Virus record (IMG/VR): IMGVR_UViG_3300015202_000018
Span: 1 to 45,271 of that record
Length of the DNA: 45,271 nucleotides
Origin: a virus
Reading direction: 5' to 3' (one strand)
The position numbers were made by a program, and so were the translations under genes. Of the stretch, positions 24,014 through 32,151 are shown piece after piece. Each line of letters starts with the position of its first letter. Position 1 is the stretch's first letter. The notes under the pieces are model-generated. The model worked only from the letters and a program-made list of their open reading frames with translations. It was not told where the DNA came from and searched no databases.

Positions 24014-24260
24014 TCTTTAATTTAAGACCTTTAACTTCGATATGATTTAAAGGTGCATCGTTCAAAGGAACAACTTCCATTCCTTCGAAGTATTCAAATC
24101 TGCCGTTTGGGAATAGAGTTGTATTTTTGCAGATTTCGTTTTTCATAGAAGAATATGTCTCTTTAGACATAAATAGATAATAAGGTAATCTGCCTTCGTC
24201 TTTAATACTTGTCATTTTTAAATAAATATCTTTGACAATTTCCTCAAAACTAATCATCAT
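24006..24260 (-). CDS. Small hypothetical protein between portal and MuF genes, 84 aa
   Basis: Compact alpha/beta protein (EEIVKDIYLKMTSIKDEG, then YYLFMSKETYSSMKNEI and EYFEGMEVVPLNDAPLNH). The YLFMSKETYSxM pattern recalls the hinge-strand region of some capsid proteins, but the match is too short to call. The start overlaps the end of the portal gene by 11 bases and the end overlaps the MuF gene by 8 bases, so the three are translationally coupled and probably act together in head assembly. Confidence 0.7.
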   Translation of the reverse strand: MMISFEEIVKDIYLKMTSIKDEGRLPYYLFMSKETYSSMKNEICKNTTLFPNGRFEYFEGMEVVPLNDAPLNHIEVKGLKLKNA

Positions 24261-25992
24261 CTTCCTCTATCGCTGTTCTTACATCTTGGAGTAGTTTGTT
24301 AATAATATTTGCATTTGCTTGTTGTGATGCAACCGCAGGTCTGCTTCCTGCTGAATCTAACGGAGCAAATTGACCACTAGGCATAGAACTTAAAATGTCT
24401 CCGCCCGGTGGAGGAGTCGAACCTTGTTGACCTGGTAACGCTGGCGGCGTACCTTGGCCTGGAGGCGCTTGTGGCGGCATTCCGCCTGCTCCGCCCATTA
24501 GCTGTTGGAACTGATATTGAAGACCCATCTGAGTTTCTTGAGTAACCTTAATCTGACGAGCAAGAATACGATTCATATCAAAGATTGTATCGCGTTCTTC
24601 GGTAAGGTTGATGGCTTCTGTTTCTGGATTAATATGGTAAGCATTTAGCAATGTCTTTGCGGATAGTAAGCTTGACTGACGCAAGGCAAGTAATGCCTGC
24701 TGACGACTTGCTTCGTCCTGAAGACGTAGTGCTTCCCATTTGAATTCAACCTTGATTAAATATTCTTCATCAGTGTCCGGGTCGGCATCATAAAAATTGT
24801 TCAGTTCAAGAATAGGTTTAAATACCTTTTCTTCAATCCACTCTTTTAATGTCTGACGAAAATTTTCTAGCTTTTGAAGGAATGCATTACCACCGATGGA
24901 AGCATTGGCATATGTTGGGCCGAGGCCATCGAGGAATGCACGAGATACACCTAGACCTGCAATCATTTCTCTTTCAGTAAAATCATATTCGCCCGAAAGC
25001 TGCAATGTTTTACCTGAAATACCTTGCCAGTCAGCAGTAAGTCTTTGAGTAGTAACCAAAACCAATGAAGGGTCGTTCAATACAGCATCCAATTGAGCTT
25101 GCATTGCGTCGATTTCTTCTTGTGGAGGTGGCTCGTCAATCGTACCAAGTTTAAAAATCTTCAATGGCGTTACATAACGCTCTGCGATTACGAACTGGGC
25201 ACGACGAAGCATTTCTTTATACATCAAAGTCTTAAAAATACGCTTAAGGATTGGTGTTCCATACACGCCGTAAGGCGTGGGCATGTGACGCAAATGCGTA
25301 ATATGTGCAGGGTCAATAGGAATATTCTTGCCTGCTTTTACTGCCTGAACAACGTCAGGAAGGAACATGCGGAAGTATTCATAAAGTTCACGAGGATTGC
25401 GGTCAAACACAATCTTCTTGATATCATCATCGGGAATCAATTCGATAACTGGAGTATCTGCCAATACATTTCTGCGAACTTCTACTTGGTCAGGATTCAA
25501 TGGAACGAGTCTCTTCCAAGTCTTATGACTTTCGTCAAGCTCGGCCATAACAAAAACATCGCCAATCATAAAATATTCAAGAGCAATGCCCTGAAGAATT
25601 TCACGAAGTTTAAGGCGAGTACACATGTCTTCTATGAATTTGCGGACATGCGGATTCGCTGATTCAATTGTCCATGCGGTAATAGGAAGAGAAGCGTAAA
25701 GGTCGATTACAGCAGCAGGAATTGCTTCTGTGTTATAGAAGTGTCGGCACCATACATTAATTTGTTTACGGTCACGAGGAAGCTGGAGAGACGTTGGAGT
25801 ATAAAGAGGGTTGTAATATGTTGGTGGGGTAACAGAAATACCAGACGCCATGCGCTTCATACCGTTTTGTTTACGGATGCCTTGCTTGACCTCTTTCATT
25901 GTTTCTTTACTAATAAAATTATTAGTTCTTACTAATGTATCTGTTCCCTGCGACTCGTTTGTCGTAGCAGCTTTTCTATTTACTCTTGCCAT
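24250..25992 (-). CDS. Portal protein, 580 aa
   Basis: Typical portal features appear in order: a hydrophilic N-terminus, a clip/wing region (WCRHFYNTEAIPAAVIDLYA), IALEYFMIGDVFVMAEL, LVPLNPDQVEV, a strand-turn (IPIDPAHITHLRH), then YGTPILKRIFKTLMYKEMLR and the stem-crown part with FTEREMIAGLGVSRAFLDG and LENFRQTLKEWIEEKVFKP. The C-terminal ~100 residues are a Pro/Gln/Gly-rich low-complexity tail. The portal forms the dodecameric vertex for DNA entry and exit. It is followed by the overlapping 84-aa and MuF genes. The ATG at 25992 uses AAAGG as ribosome site. Confidence 0.9.
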   Translation of the reverse strand: MARVNRKAATTNESQGTDTLVRTNNFISKETMKEVKQGIRKQNGMKRMASGISVTPPTYYNPLYTPTSLQLPRDRKQINVWCRHFYNTEAIPAAVIDLYASLPITAWTIESANPHVRKFIEDMCTRLKLREILQGIALEYFMIGDVFVMAELDESHKTWKRLVPLNPDQVEVRRNVLADTPVIELIPDDDIKKIVFDRNPRELYEYFRMFLPDVVQAVKAGKNIPIDPAHITHLRHMPTPYGVYGTPILKRIFKTLMYKEMLRRAQFVIAERYVTPLKIFKLGTIDEPPPQEEIDAMQAQLDAVLNDPSLVLVTTQRLTADWQGISGKTLQLSGEYDFTEREMIAGLGVSRAFLDGLGPTYANASIGGNAFLQKLENFRQTLKEWIEEKVFKPILELNNFYDADPDTDEEYLIKVEFKWEALRLQDEASRQQALLALRQSSLLSAKTLLNAYHINPETEAINLTEERDTIFDMNRILARQIKVTQETQMGLQYQFQQLMGGAGGMPPQAPPGQGTPPALPGQQGSTPPPGGDILSSMPSGQFAPLDSAGSRPAVASQQANANIINKLLQDVRTAIEEDDD

Positions 25993-26002
25993 TTTTTAAC
26001 CT

Positions 26003-27169
26003 TTATGTGTTATCAACTCCGCTAAAATTTTGCGTATCACCTTCCATTCCCATCCCGCCTGAACCACTGTTCGAAACGTTAAAGTAATGCTCGGTGTCCT
26101 CTGTCTTATTGTAGCGCAATTTCTTCCGATATTTCGTTGAGTCATCATTAACTTTGTCATTTTCGTTACTGAAGTCACCCTTGCCGTCTGTCATGCCCTT
26201 GCCAGTGTATCCAGTTGTCTCACCATTAGTGTCCAAATATTCGTCATCATCTTGTCCACTGTTTGGATTAGATGAAGGAGTTACAGGTCCATAATCTGCT
26301 TTGCGAATAAAGAAACGCAAAAGTCCAGCCGTATTATCAATCCCGCTGTAATTTTTTGATTCTTCAGTTTTTTCGTTACCTTCAAGAGGAGCATCACCCG
26401 CGCCTCGTCCGTCGCTCATTTGGTCGCCATTGCCAAAATCATGACTTACACGGTCTGCTTTTACATCATTTTCATCTGGATACATAACGTCTCCAACATT
26501 TGAATGATTCTTATAGTCCGTGTCGGGATTTGAAGCTTTTTTAAATTGTGACTGTGCAATACTGCTTGCAAAGAATGGTCGCGATTTCAAGTGAGCAAAT
26601 GTTTTACCCTTATTGATATCAGGAGTCGCTTTACCTTCTTCGTTTTCTTTTATTTTATCTGTATCAACAACACCTGGGTCGCGAGCAATTGAAACGTCCG
26701 CTTCATTTGTTGGGTGCGGCGTATTATTGATAACCGAATCCATGCCTTCTTGTTCTGAAAGCTCTTCGCGTGGATGACCGTCTTCCATCGTTTGCGGAGA
26801 ATCGGCAACGCCACCTGATGTTGAATTCTGTAAAAAGAAGTTAGTTTCATCGGCTGTTTTTACAAAGAAGCGTAGTAGACCAGCACTCACGCCATCGCCG
26901 TTATTTGCATGATTATCATCGACTAACGCCTCATTAAAAGGTGCTTCACCCGATTCATTTTCTACTTCATGACCTTGTTCGCCCAATGGCGTAACAGGGT
27001 GGTTTGCTTGCCCCCCAGCGGGTACGGAGCCTTGACCGTCACCATTTGATGGCTCATTAGTATTTATGCCGTTTTGTAATGTTTCAGAGCCGTCTTCTGT
27101 GCTTAGGAAATCAGAACCAGAAGAACCACCACCATATGATTCGGCAATTTTATGTAATTTTTTCGCCAT
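26003..27169 (-). CDS. Acidic low-complexity protein with AGLLRFF repeats, about 388 aa
   Basis: Start chosen at the ATG at 27169 (MAKKLHKIAES), which has GGAGG 8 bases upstream; the frame extends further but without a ribosome site. The protein is Asp/Glu/Asn/Gly-rich and probably disordered. It contains a repeated hydrophobic patch (SAGLLRFFVKTADE and TAGLLRFFIRKADY), a repeated SG[IV]DNT (the second copy is the C-terminus) and RVSHDFGNGDQ, which has a counterpart in the 1131-aa protein (RVSHDYGNRSR). Immediately upstream of the portal, it may be a scaffold, portal-binding or ejected protein; nothing in it names a family. Confidence 0.65.
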   Translation of the reverse strand: MAKKLHKIAESYGGGSSGSDFLSTEDGSETLQNGINTNEPSNGDGQGSVPAGGQANHPVTPLGEQGHEVENESGEAPFNEALVDDNHANNGDGVSAGLLRFFVKTADETNFFLQNSTSGGVADSPQTMEDGHPREELSEQEGMDSVINNTPHPTNEADVSIARDPGVVDTDKIKENEEGKATPDINKGKTFAHLKSRPFFASSIAQSQFKKASNPDTDYKNHSNVGDVMYPDENDVKADRVSHDFGNGDQMSDGRGAGDAPLEGNEKTEESKNYSGIDNTAGLLRFFIRKADYGPVTPSSNPNSGQDDDEYLDTNGETTGYTGKGMTDGKGDFSNENDKVNDDSTKYRKKLRYNKTEDTEHYFNVSNSGSGGMGMEGDTQNFSGVDNT

Positions 27170-27437
27170 GTCCGGTGCCTCCTGGTGTAATAACAATCCA
27201 ACCGATGAAGTCTTCGTTATTTGTAAGAGTATCTGGATTTTGAGTTGCAAATAAGAGCTTTTCTAAAACTGGCAATCGCAGAAGCATAGCTTTTATCTGC
27301 TCACCAACGTCTTGTAAAGCTTCGGTTTCGCCAAGAATCAAAGCTATTTCTCTTTCGATATGAGCCGTTTCAAGGATTGTATGACAATCCTCTATTTCTT
27401 CTTTAATAATTTCTTCACGAGATTTACGTAAACGCAT
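27150..27437 (-). CDS. Small helical protein, 95 aa
   Basis: Highly charged, helical N-terminal two thirds (REEIIKEEIEDCHTILE, HIEREIALILGETEAL), then a more beta-like end (DFIGWIVITPGG). No family recognised. The last 20 bases overlap the start of the 388-aa gene and contain its ribosome site (GGAGG), so the two are coupled. It is the first gene of a leftward run that includes the portal; a TTGCATA motif lies 42 bases before its ATG. Confidence 0.65.
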   Translation of the reverse strand: MRLRKSREEIIKEEIEDCHTILETAHIEREIALILGETEALQDVGEQIKAMLLRLPVLEKLLFATQNPDTLTNNEDFIGWIVITPGGTGHGEKIT

Positions 27438-27478
27438 TTAATTATTCTTCTCTTAAGAATTCACCTTACCTAAACAAA

Positions 27479-27485
27479 TATGCAA
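27479..27485 (-). promoter_or_regulatory. TTGCATA motif, candidate phage promoter (site c)
   Basis: The minus strand reads TTGCATATTTGTTTAGG, beginning right after the glycosyltransferase stop and 42 bases before the ATG at 27437 that opens the portal unit. Confidence 0.45.
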
Positions 27486-28607
27486 TTAATGCATTTTTAC
27501 AATGTTTTCAGTATACGAGCCAGGTTCACCATCAGGATAAACACCAATACTAGAAAGCGCGTTTATCCATTGGTTTACTCCCAAAGTAATACTATGATTT
27601 TCAATTACATTATCATAATTATTTTTAGCGACAGTCTTTCTTAATTGTTCATCGGCAATCAAGGTCTTCAAATTTCTTTTCCAATTTGAATTTGAGTCAG
27701 CTAAATAACCGACATTGTTTTTAGTACTTCTAATAAATTGAGAGTAAGGACCGTAATCAGAAGCCACAAAAGGGATGTTTGACATACCGTATTCGATTAG
27801 CTTAATATAACTCTTGCTGCGATTAAAAGCCACGTTCAATAGCGGTGCAATAGCAATATCAATATCTGATTTATCTAATAGTTCGTAGTATTTTACTACT
27901 GGATTGCCACCTTCGGCGTCATAAAATAAAGCTTTACCGTTGTGAATTGGAAAAGTATGCCCTGTGTAATGAATTCTTTTTCTCATTTCTAAAGGAAACA
28001 AATTAGAATAATTTTGTCCAACAAAAACAAACCTCGTTTGAGGGAATTCTTTTAAAATTTCTGTCACAGGCTTAATAACCTGCTGCAAGTCGTCTAAGTG
28101 GGTGGCCGAACCAGCCCACCCTAATCTAATAGTGCCATCTACCCGTGGTTCCTTCGGAACATTTTTAAAATCCGATGGGTCTATGACATTATAACAGACA
28201 TGAACGTTTGATGCCCACTTCTTATAGTTATCTCCTAAAGGAGGCGTCGAAACAGTTAGAAGGTCCGAAAGCTCCATAAAGGATTCCATAGCCTTTAATG
28301 CCTGCCCGCCCCTAGGGTAACTTGCCCTAGCTGGGTTATTAGGGGGGAGTTCGTGGAAATAATCGTCTAACTCGAACACCAGTTTGCCCCCTCTAGCCTT
28401 GAAATCCTTGGCTAAAGCCAAAATTCCCTCATGATGCTGCCTTTGAAGGACCAAAACATCTTGAGGATTCAATTCGACGTTCAATTTATTGGTCAAAATT
28501 ACTTCGAATCCCAGTTTGCTTAAGTGCTTATAGGGCATTGCACATCTATAATAACCGCACCCCAGGAGGTCACCTACGCCTATTACTATCTTGCTTCTTT
28601 GACTCAT
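27486..28607 (-). CDS. Glycosyltransferase, GT-B fold (GT4-like), 373 aa
   Basis: The N-terminal half has a Rossmann start (KIVIGVGDLLGCGYYRCAMP), VLVLQRQHHEG and VFELDDYFHELP. The C-terminal half has the GT1-type nucleotide-sugar region: RLGWAGSATHLDDL, TRFVFVGQNYS, DIAIAPL, and the loop KLIEYGMSNIPFVASDYGP, whose E-x-G-x-x-P pattern is characteristic of GT4-like enzymes. It would transfer a sugar from a nucleotide donor, perhaps to virion proteins, phage DNA or the host surface; the acceptor cannot be inferred. It starts the leftward run upstream of the portal unit and faces away from the plus-strand gene at 28778. Confidence 0.85.
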   Translation of the reverse strand: MSQRSKIVIGVGDLLGCGYYRCAMPYKHLSKLGFEVILTNKLNVELNPQDVLVLQRQHHEGILALAKDFKARGGKLVFELDDYFHELPPNNPARASYPRGGQALKAMESFMELSDLLTVSTPPLGDNYKKWASNVHVCYNVIDPSDFKNVPKEPRVDGTIRLGWAGSATHLDDLQQVIKPVTEILKEFPQTRFVFVGQNYSNLFPLEMRKRIHYTGHTFPIHNGKALFYDAEGGNPVVKYYELLDKSDIDIAIAPLLNVAFNRSKSYIKLIEYGMSNIPFVASDYGPYSQFIRSTKNNVGYLADSNSNWKRNLKTLIADEQLRKTVAKNNYDNVIENHSITLGVNQWINALSSIGVYPDGEPGSYTENIVKMH

Positions 28608-28675
28608 TTTTCGACTCTTCTCTAGCTAAAATTAATGATTTTGCCCTATTGGGGCGGTGTTTGAATTGAAAACAC

Positions 28676-28704
28676 TTGACTTTTAGATTAAATACAGGTA
28701 TATT
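28676..28704 (+). promoter_or_regulatory. Sigma-70 promoter of the winged-helix-like gene
   Basis: TTGACT at 28676-28681, a 17-base spacer and TATATT at 28699-28704 form the best host-type promoter on the plus strand of this window. The transcript would have a leader of about 70 bases. Confidence 0.85.
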
Positions 28705-28739
28705 ATTCGTAAGCCCGGTCATCACACCGAGGTAACTAA

Positions 28740-28753
28740 GCTCCATAAGGAGC
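28740..28753 (+). promoter_or_regulatory. Leader hairpin that hides a GGAG sequence
   Basis: GCTCC-ATAA-GGAGC folds as a perfect 5-bp stem with a 4-base loop and pairs a GGAG that could bind ribosomes. A second purine run (AAAAGGAAAG) follows about 10 bases before the ATG at 28778. A translational switch is possible but not shown. Confidence 0.45.
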
Positions 28754-28777
28754 GAAACAAAAGGAAAGAATTAACAC

Positions 28778-29371
28778 ATGGCAGTAGCAGACCACGAAAC
28801 CCCGGAAACAGAAATGTCCATCAAACTACCCGAGAACGAATTTGCGTTCTTACAAGAAATTCTGAAGAACCCTATCGGCGACAACCGATTTGAAATCAGC
28901 AAAGAAGCACCGAAGGCGGCTTTCAAGGGCCGAGGTTCACCGAAGACCCTGGCGCAAACTGCCAAGAACAAACTAATCGAACGCGGCATCATCGAATCAA
29001 TTCAAAGGGGCGGAGCGCAATCACGAGCGATTGTCCGAGTTTTGAATAATAACGTCGAAATGTCGAACGAAGGAAGAGGCCGAAAGGTAACCACAGGGCG
29101 TCGAGCATCTTCCGAACCCAAGAAACCAGATGGACGGCGGAAAGCCTCGGCAACGAACCGCACTGAGCGCACACCTGTGCGTGGCAAACGCGAAGAGCCA
29201 GCAACGCCCGGTCCTGGTCGGCGAGGAAAATACTCCCTTGGCGGAGTTTTCTCCAAAATGCGCGACAATTACGAAAACCTTGATGCTTTCCAAAACGAGC
29301 TACAAGGGCTGGAGAAACGATATCCAAACTCATTTACCAATTTTCTGAAAACGCTCCGGGGAGCAGCCTAG
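28778..29371 (+). CDS. Winged-helix-like basic protein of an autonomous plus-strand unit, 197 aa
   Basis: Residues about 15-90 look like a winged helix-turn-helix: LPENEFAFLQEILKNP, then SPKTLAQTAKNKLIERGIIE and a wing-like strand (SRAIVRVLNNN). A long basic linker follows (GRKVTTGRRASS, KKPDGRRKASATNR, GPGRRGKY) and then a helical C-terminus (VFSKMRDNYENLDAFQ). It is likely to bind DNA or RNA. The gene is richer in G+C than its neighbours, lies on the opposite strand, and has its own consensus promoter and perfect terminator, the layout of a phage moron. It may act early on host or phage transcription; no named family is recognised. Confidence 0.75.
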   Translation: MAVADHETPETEMSIKLPENEFAFLQEILKNPIGDNRFEISKEAPKAAFKGRGSPKTLAQTAKNKLIERGIIESIQRGGAQSRAIVRVLNNNVEMSNEGRGRKVTTGRRASSEPKKPDGRRKASATNRTERTPVRGKREEPATPGPGRRGKYSLGGVFSKMRDNYENLDAFQNELQGLEKRYPNSFTNFLKTLRGAA

Positions 29372-29396
29372 TCTAAACTAAACTGGGGAATAAAAA

Positions 29397-29425
29397 GGCC
29401 CGCCTTAAACAAGCGGGCTTTTTTT
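29397..29425 (+). terminator. Bidirectional rho-independent terminator
   Basis: GCCCGC (29398-29403) and GCGGGC (29413-29418) with a 9-base loop are flanked by AAAAA on the left and TTTTTTT on the right. It closes the plus-strand winged-helix unit and can also stop leftward transcription from the 466-aa gene. Confidence 0.9.
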
Positions 29426-29456
29426 AATTTATGCCCTTATTGGACATTATAGTCTA

Positions 29457-30857
29457 TTAGTATGTGAACGCCGTAATATGAATCATATCAAATGCTACAC
29501 AAGCGGCAGTTTCTATATGACTAACGCCGAAAGAAGAGTTTGCCGGAAGTTCAAAGCCATCAGAGAATGGGGAAAGACTTCGGTCCAAAGCATTGGTTGC
29601 AGTACTCGCGGCAGGGATATTCACCATTCTGGTTTTTAGTAAAAGGGATGCGGTAGTAATAGTACCACCGCCAATGAGTTCTCTTAAGTGAACTTTTTTC
29701 ATACAAGCCGTACCAGAGGCAGCGGTTTGCATTGATTCTACACCAAATCCTTCAATTCTCAATATTTTATTCGCAGGTACAGTGATTGTAGAAGTGGCAG
29801 TTTGCAATACGCCATTAAGCGTCCAACTCAGTGTATATAATGCTTCAGTTGTACTTCCTGTTACTGTAGTTCCATCAGTATAAGCAGTAAATCCTTGACG
29901 ATTAACATCCTTTGGTTCTTGAACTGGCTTGTAATACATTGAAGATTGGCCTCTAAAATTTGCGTCTTCAATTCCACTTGGAGTAGTCGTAATATTTACA
30001 GTTCCCGAAGTATAGCTAGTAACAATTGTTCTATAATACTGAATTCCTGTTGGAGCAGCAGCATAGTAATAACCATTAGCAGTACCGGATGTAACATAAT
30101 TATTATTACCGCCGTTATAATAAACGGGAACGGTAAACCAGTTAACGTTATCAGGTGAGCCCTGGAATGAGTAAGTGGCCGAATATGTTCCCGTAACCAC
30201 AAAAAGAACCGAAGGCGTATTATTTATTAAAACACCTGTTGTAGAAGTGGCCGAAGATAATAAAGATGTGTTGTTTATAAATGGAGCAGAAACAACGTTA
30301 CCAATTGTATTAGAACTTGATGGAAGGCCAGCATTCAAGAATATAGCACCAGAACCATTTGAAAAACGAATTGAAATTGATGGAGTACCAGTTAATGTTC
30401 CTACTGAACGCACACGCATATATTTATTACCAGCAACATTACCACGGTATAAACCATTAGTGGTCACGACATAGCTTAAAACCGTATTTACAACACCCGT
30501 TTGACGACCATTAACTGCAATCCAGTTACCATCAATACCAGTTGTGCTATCATCTGATTCTTCAAAATATAGGTTGCCCGATGTTAATCCTGTAATTGTT
30601 ACACTCCAAGCGCTAGAAGAACTTGGGTTTTGTAAAAATACATATGAACCAGATGTTGAAGTGCCAGTGCGAAAAGTGCCATCACCAGCAGGGGCCGATA
30701 CTACCGCATCTGTTGTAGCAATTGTTCCCACCGTTGAAGCATCAATTTGTTTTACAATTTGTCCAGTTGACACATCGGTGCCAGCAGCAAAACCTGCTGT
30801 TGATGAAACCAACAACAAAGAAGATGTTAAAATGACCGCCAATAATTTTTTAATCAT
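29457..30857 (-). CDS. Secreted Thr/Ser-rich beta protein with signal peptide, 466 aa
   Basis: The N-terminus is a textbook signal peptide: MIKKLLAVILTS, a hydrophobic core LLLVSS, and an AxA-type cleavage site (GFAAG) near residue 25. The mature part is Ser/Thr/Gly/Asn-rich and beta-like (FLQNPSSSSAWSVTITGL, YMRVRSVGTLTGTPSISI), similar in style to phage fibre and host-surface proteins. Signal peptides are unusual among phage structural genes, so it could be exported during infection or lysogeny, or be a captured surface protein. TTAGG precedes the ATG by 5 bases. It is the last gene before the bidirectional terminator. Confidence 0.75.
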   Translation of the reverse strand: MIKKLLAVILTSSLLLVSSTAGFAAGTDVSTGQIVKQIDASTVGTIATTDAVVSAPAGDGTFRTGTSTSGSYVFLQNPSSSSAWSVTITGLTSGNLYFEESDDSTTGIDGNWIAVNGRQTGVVNTVLSYVVTTNGLYRGNVAGNKYMRVRSVGTLTGTPSISIRFSNGSGAIFLNAGLPSSSNTIGNVVSAPFINNTSLLSSATSTTGVLINNTPSVLFVVTGTYSATYSFQGSPDNVNWFTVPVYYNGGNNNYVTSGTANGYYYAAAPTGIQYYRTIVTSYTSGTVNITTTPSGIEDANFRGQSSMYYKPVQEPKDVNRQGFTAYTDGTTVTGSTTEALYTLSWTLNGVLQTATSTITVPANKILRIEGFGVESMQTAASGTACMKKVHLRELIGGGTITTASLLLKTRMVNIPAASTATNALDRSLSPFSDGFELPANSSFGVSHIETAACVAFDMIHITAFTY

Positions 30858-30872
30858 AAAAACCTAACATAA

Positions 30873-31088
30873 TTAATTTACAATTTTTTTTGAAAGCAAA
30901 AGAAGTTCTTTAAGTCTCATCTGATAAGCAGAAATAAACTTAAGAACTTCTTCATTTTCAACATCTTTTACGGTTAACAAAAGATTACTTGCCGTGGTTA
31001 ATTCTTGAGACATTAATCCCAATTCATTAATTGTTAACAAAAGTAAACCCAAGGTTACATCTAAAAATGTTTCATTTTTTCTTGCCAT
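30873..31088 (-). CDS. Small helical protein, 71 aa
   Basis: Almost wholly helical with leucine-rich heptads (DVTLGLLLLTINELGLMSQEL, then LKFISAYQMRLKELLLLSKK). Although hydrophobic, it alternates with charged residues, so a coiled coil or helical bundle is more likely than a membrane protein. Strong AGGAG before the ATG at 31088. It lies between two beta-rich virion-like genes, just as the 82-aa coiled-coil gene does, suggesting small assembly or chaperone partners for the long proteins. TATAAT at 31122-31127 may be a -10 box but lacks a -35. Confidence 0.7.
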   Translation of the reverse strand: MARKNETFLDVTLGLLLLTINELGLMSQELTTASNLLLTVKDVENEEVLKFISAYQMRLKELLLLSKKIVN

Positions 31089-31143
31089 TATAATACTCCT
31101 ATTTGTTTAGTGGTATTACGTATTATAAGACAATTTTCAATTA

Positions 31144-32151
31144 TTAGTTCTCTGCCCAAAAGAATGTTGTATAAGCTGATACGGCATTTGTTGGGTCTTC
31201 GTTATTTGCTACAACCTGGAAACGAACATTTACTCCGTCACCAGCAACCGTATTAAGTTCAAGTGCATTTTGTGTTTTGAATTCATATACCAAATTTGAA
31301 CCTGAAGTAAATACTGAGAAAACAGTTGTTGCAACAGCAGATACATTAACAGTCTGCACGTCAAAGCGCATTGGAGCAGATGAAGTAACAATTAATTGCT
31401 GTAATGAACCAACTTTTGTACTAGTAACAAGTGGCGATTGAAGAGTTTGTGTGCCACCATTGGCAGCAACAACTGATGTACTGATAATTTGCCCTGAAGA
31501 TTTTAATGTTCCGGCAGAAGGTGCAGTTGAGCTTGTAAATAATGGATTACCAGATGATGTACCTGGTCCAGTAATTTGTACGCCATTAGTTGTGCCGGGT
31601 GTTGTCTGGTCGATGCGGAAGTTACCGACAATATTTGTGCCAGCATTTAGTCCAACAGTACCGAGTGAATTTAAACCAGTTGGCAATGCATTTGTAATAG
31701 AGGTAAGAGCAGTTACAGTTGTAACAGTTGCAATATTACCAATTGAATTAGTACCAGTTGGAAGTGCAGCATTAATTTGTACGCCGTTTGTAGTGCCCGG
31801 TGTTGTTTGGTCAATTGCAACTTGTCCAACTTTAGCAGAACCAGCAGTTAACTGTGTGAATGAAGGTGAACCTATTATTGCACCAACACTTGTTGATGCA
31901 AGTGATGTAAATAATGGGTTAACATTAGAAGCGCCAGGTCCCGTAATTTGAACGCCATTTGTAGTACCTGGAGTTGTTTGGTCAATACGGAAGTTTCCAA
32001 CAACTGCTGAACTAGCAGTTAATAGAACTGATACTGCACCAGATGCACTAACGGCAGCTTTATTCACGCCGCCAGCATCAACTATAGAAACTACTACATC
32101 GCCAGCATTTTTTGTTTTAATTACTAAAGGTGTTAAAATGTCAGTAGGCAT
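31144..32151 (-). CDS. Repetitive virion-like protein with TPGTTNGVQI repeats, 335 aa
   Basis: A low-charge Thr/Ser/Ala/Val/Asn-rich protein. Three near-identical units carry [FQ][RA]IDQTTPGTTNGVQI, each preceded by VGNFRI or VGQVAI and twice followed by TGPG and NPLFTS. The C-terminal ~110 residues form a separate beta domain (QQLIVTSSAPMRFDVQTVNV, NVRFQVVANNED). The DNA repeats are also conserved, so the copies are recent. It is probably a trimeric fibre or head-fibre-type protein; the function is inferred. The ATG overlaps the stop of the 82-aa gene as TAATG, with the ribosome site (AAGGGAG) in that gene's last codons. Confidence 0.7.
   Translation of the reverse strand: MPTDILTPLVIKTKNAGDVVVSIVDAGGVNKAAVSASGAVSVLLTASSAVVGNFRIDQTTPGTTNGVQITGPGASNVNPLFTSLASTSVGAIIGSPSFTQLTAGSAKVGQVAIDQTTPGTTNGVQINAALPTGTNSIGNIATVTTVTALTSITNALPTGLNSLGTVGLNAGTNIVGNFRIDQTTPGTTNGVQITGPGTSSGNPLFTSSTAPSAGTLKSSGQIISTSVVAANGGTQTLQSPLVTSTKVGSLQQLIVTSSAPMRFDVQTVNVSAVATTVFSVFTSGSNLVYEFKTQNALELNTVAGDGVNVRFQVVANNEDPTNAVSAYTTFFWAEN

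Larger units (their letters stand above)
28608..28777. other. Divergent control region (glycosyltransferase / winged-helix gene)
   Basis: The 170 bases hold the glycosyltransferase ribosome site on the minus side and, on the plus side, a strong promoter (28676-28704), a hairpin leader (28740-28753) and ribosome-site-like purine runs. No TTGCATA motif is present. The minus-strand gene has no recognisable promoter here. Confidence 0.6.

Noticed and set aside
25093-25662. 189-codon plus-strand ORF inside the portal gene
   Set aside because: It is antisense to a clearly conserved portal sequence, has no ribosome site and a composition expected from the opposite strand.
31451-31951. 166-codon plus-strand ORF rich in Val/Pro
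   Set aside because: It is the antisense of the repetitive 335-aa protein; its apparent repeats are the complement of the real coding repeats, and it has no start signals.
31560-31990. CRISPR-like repeats
   Set aside because: The repeated DNA codes in frame for the TPGTTNGVQI units, with uneven spacing and no palindromic repeats or cas genes.
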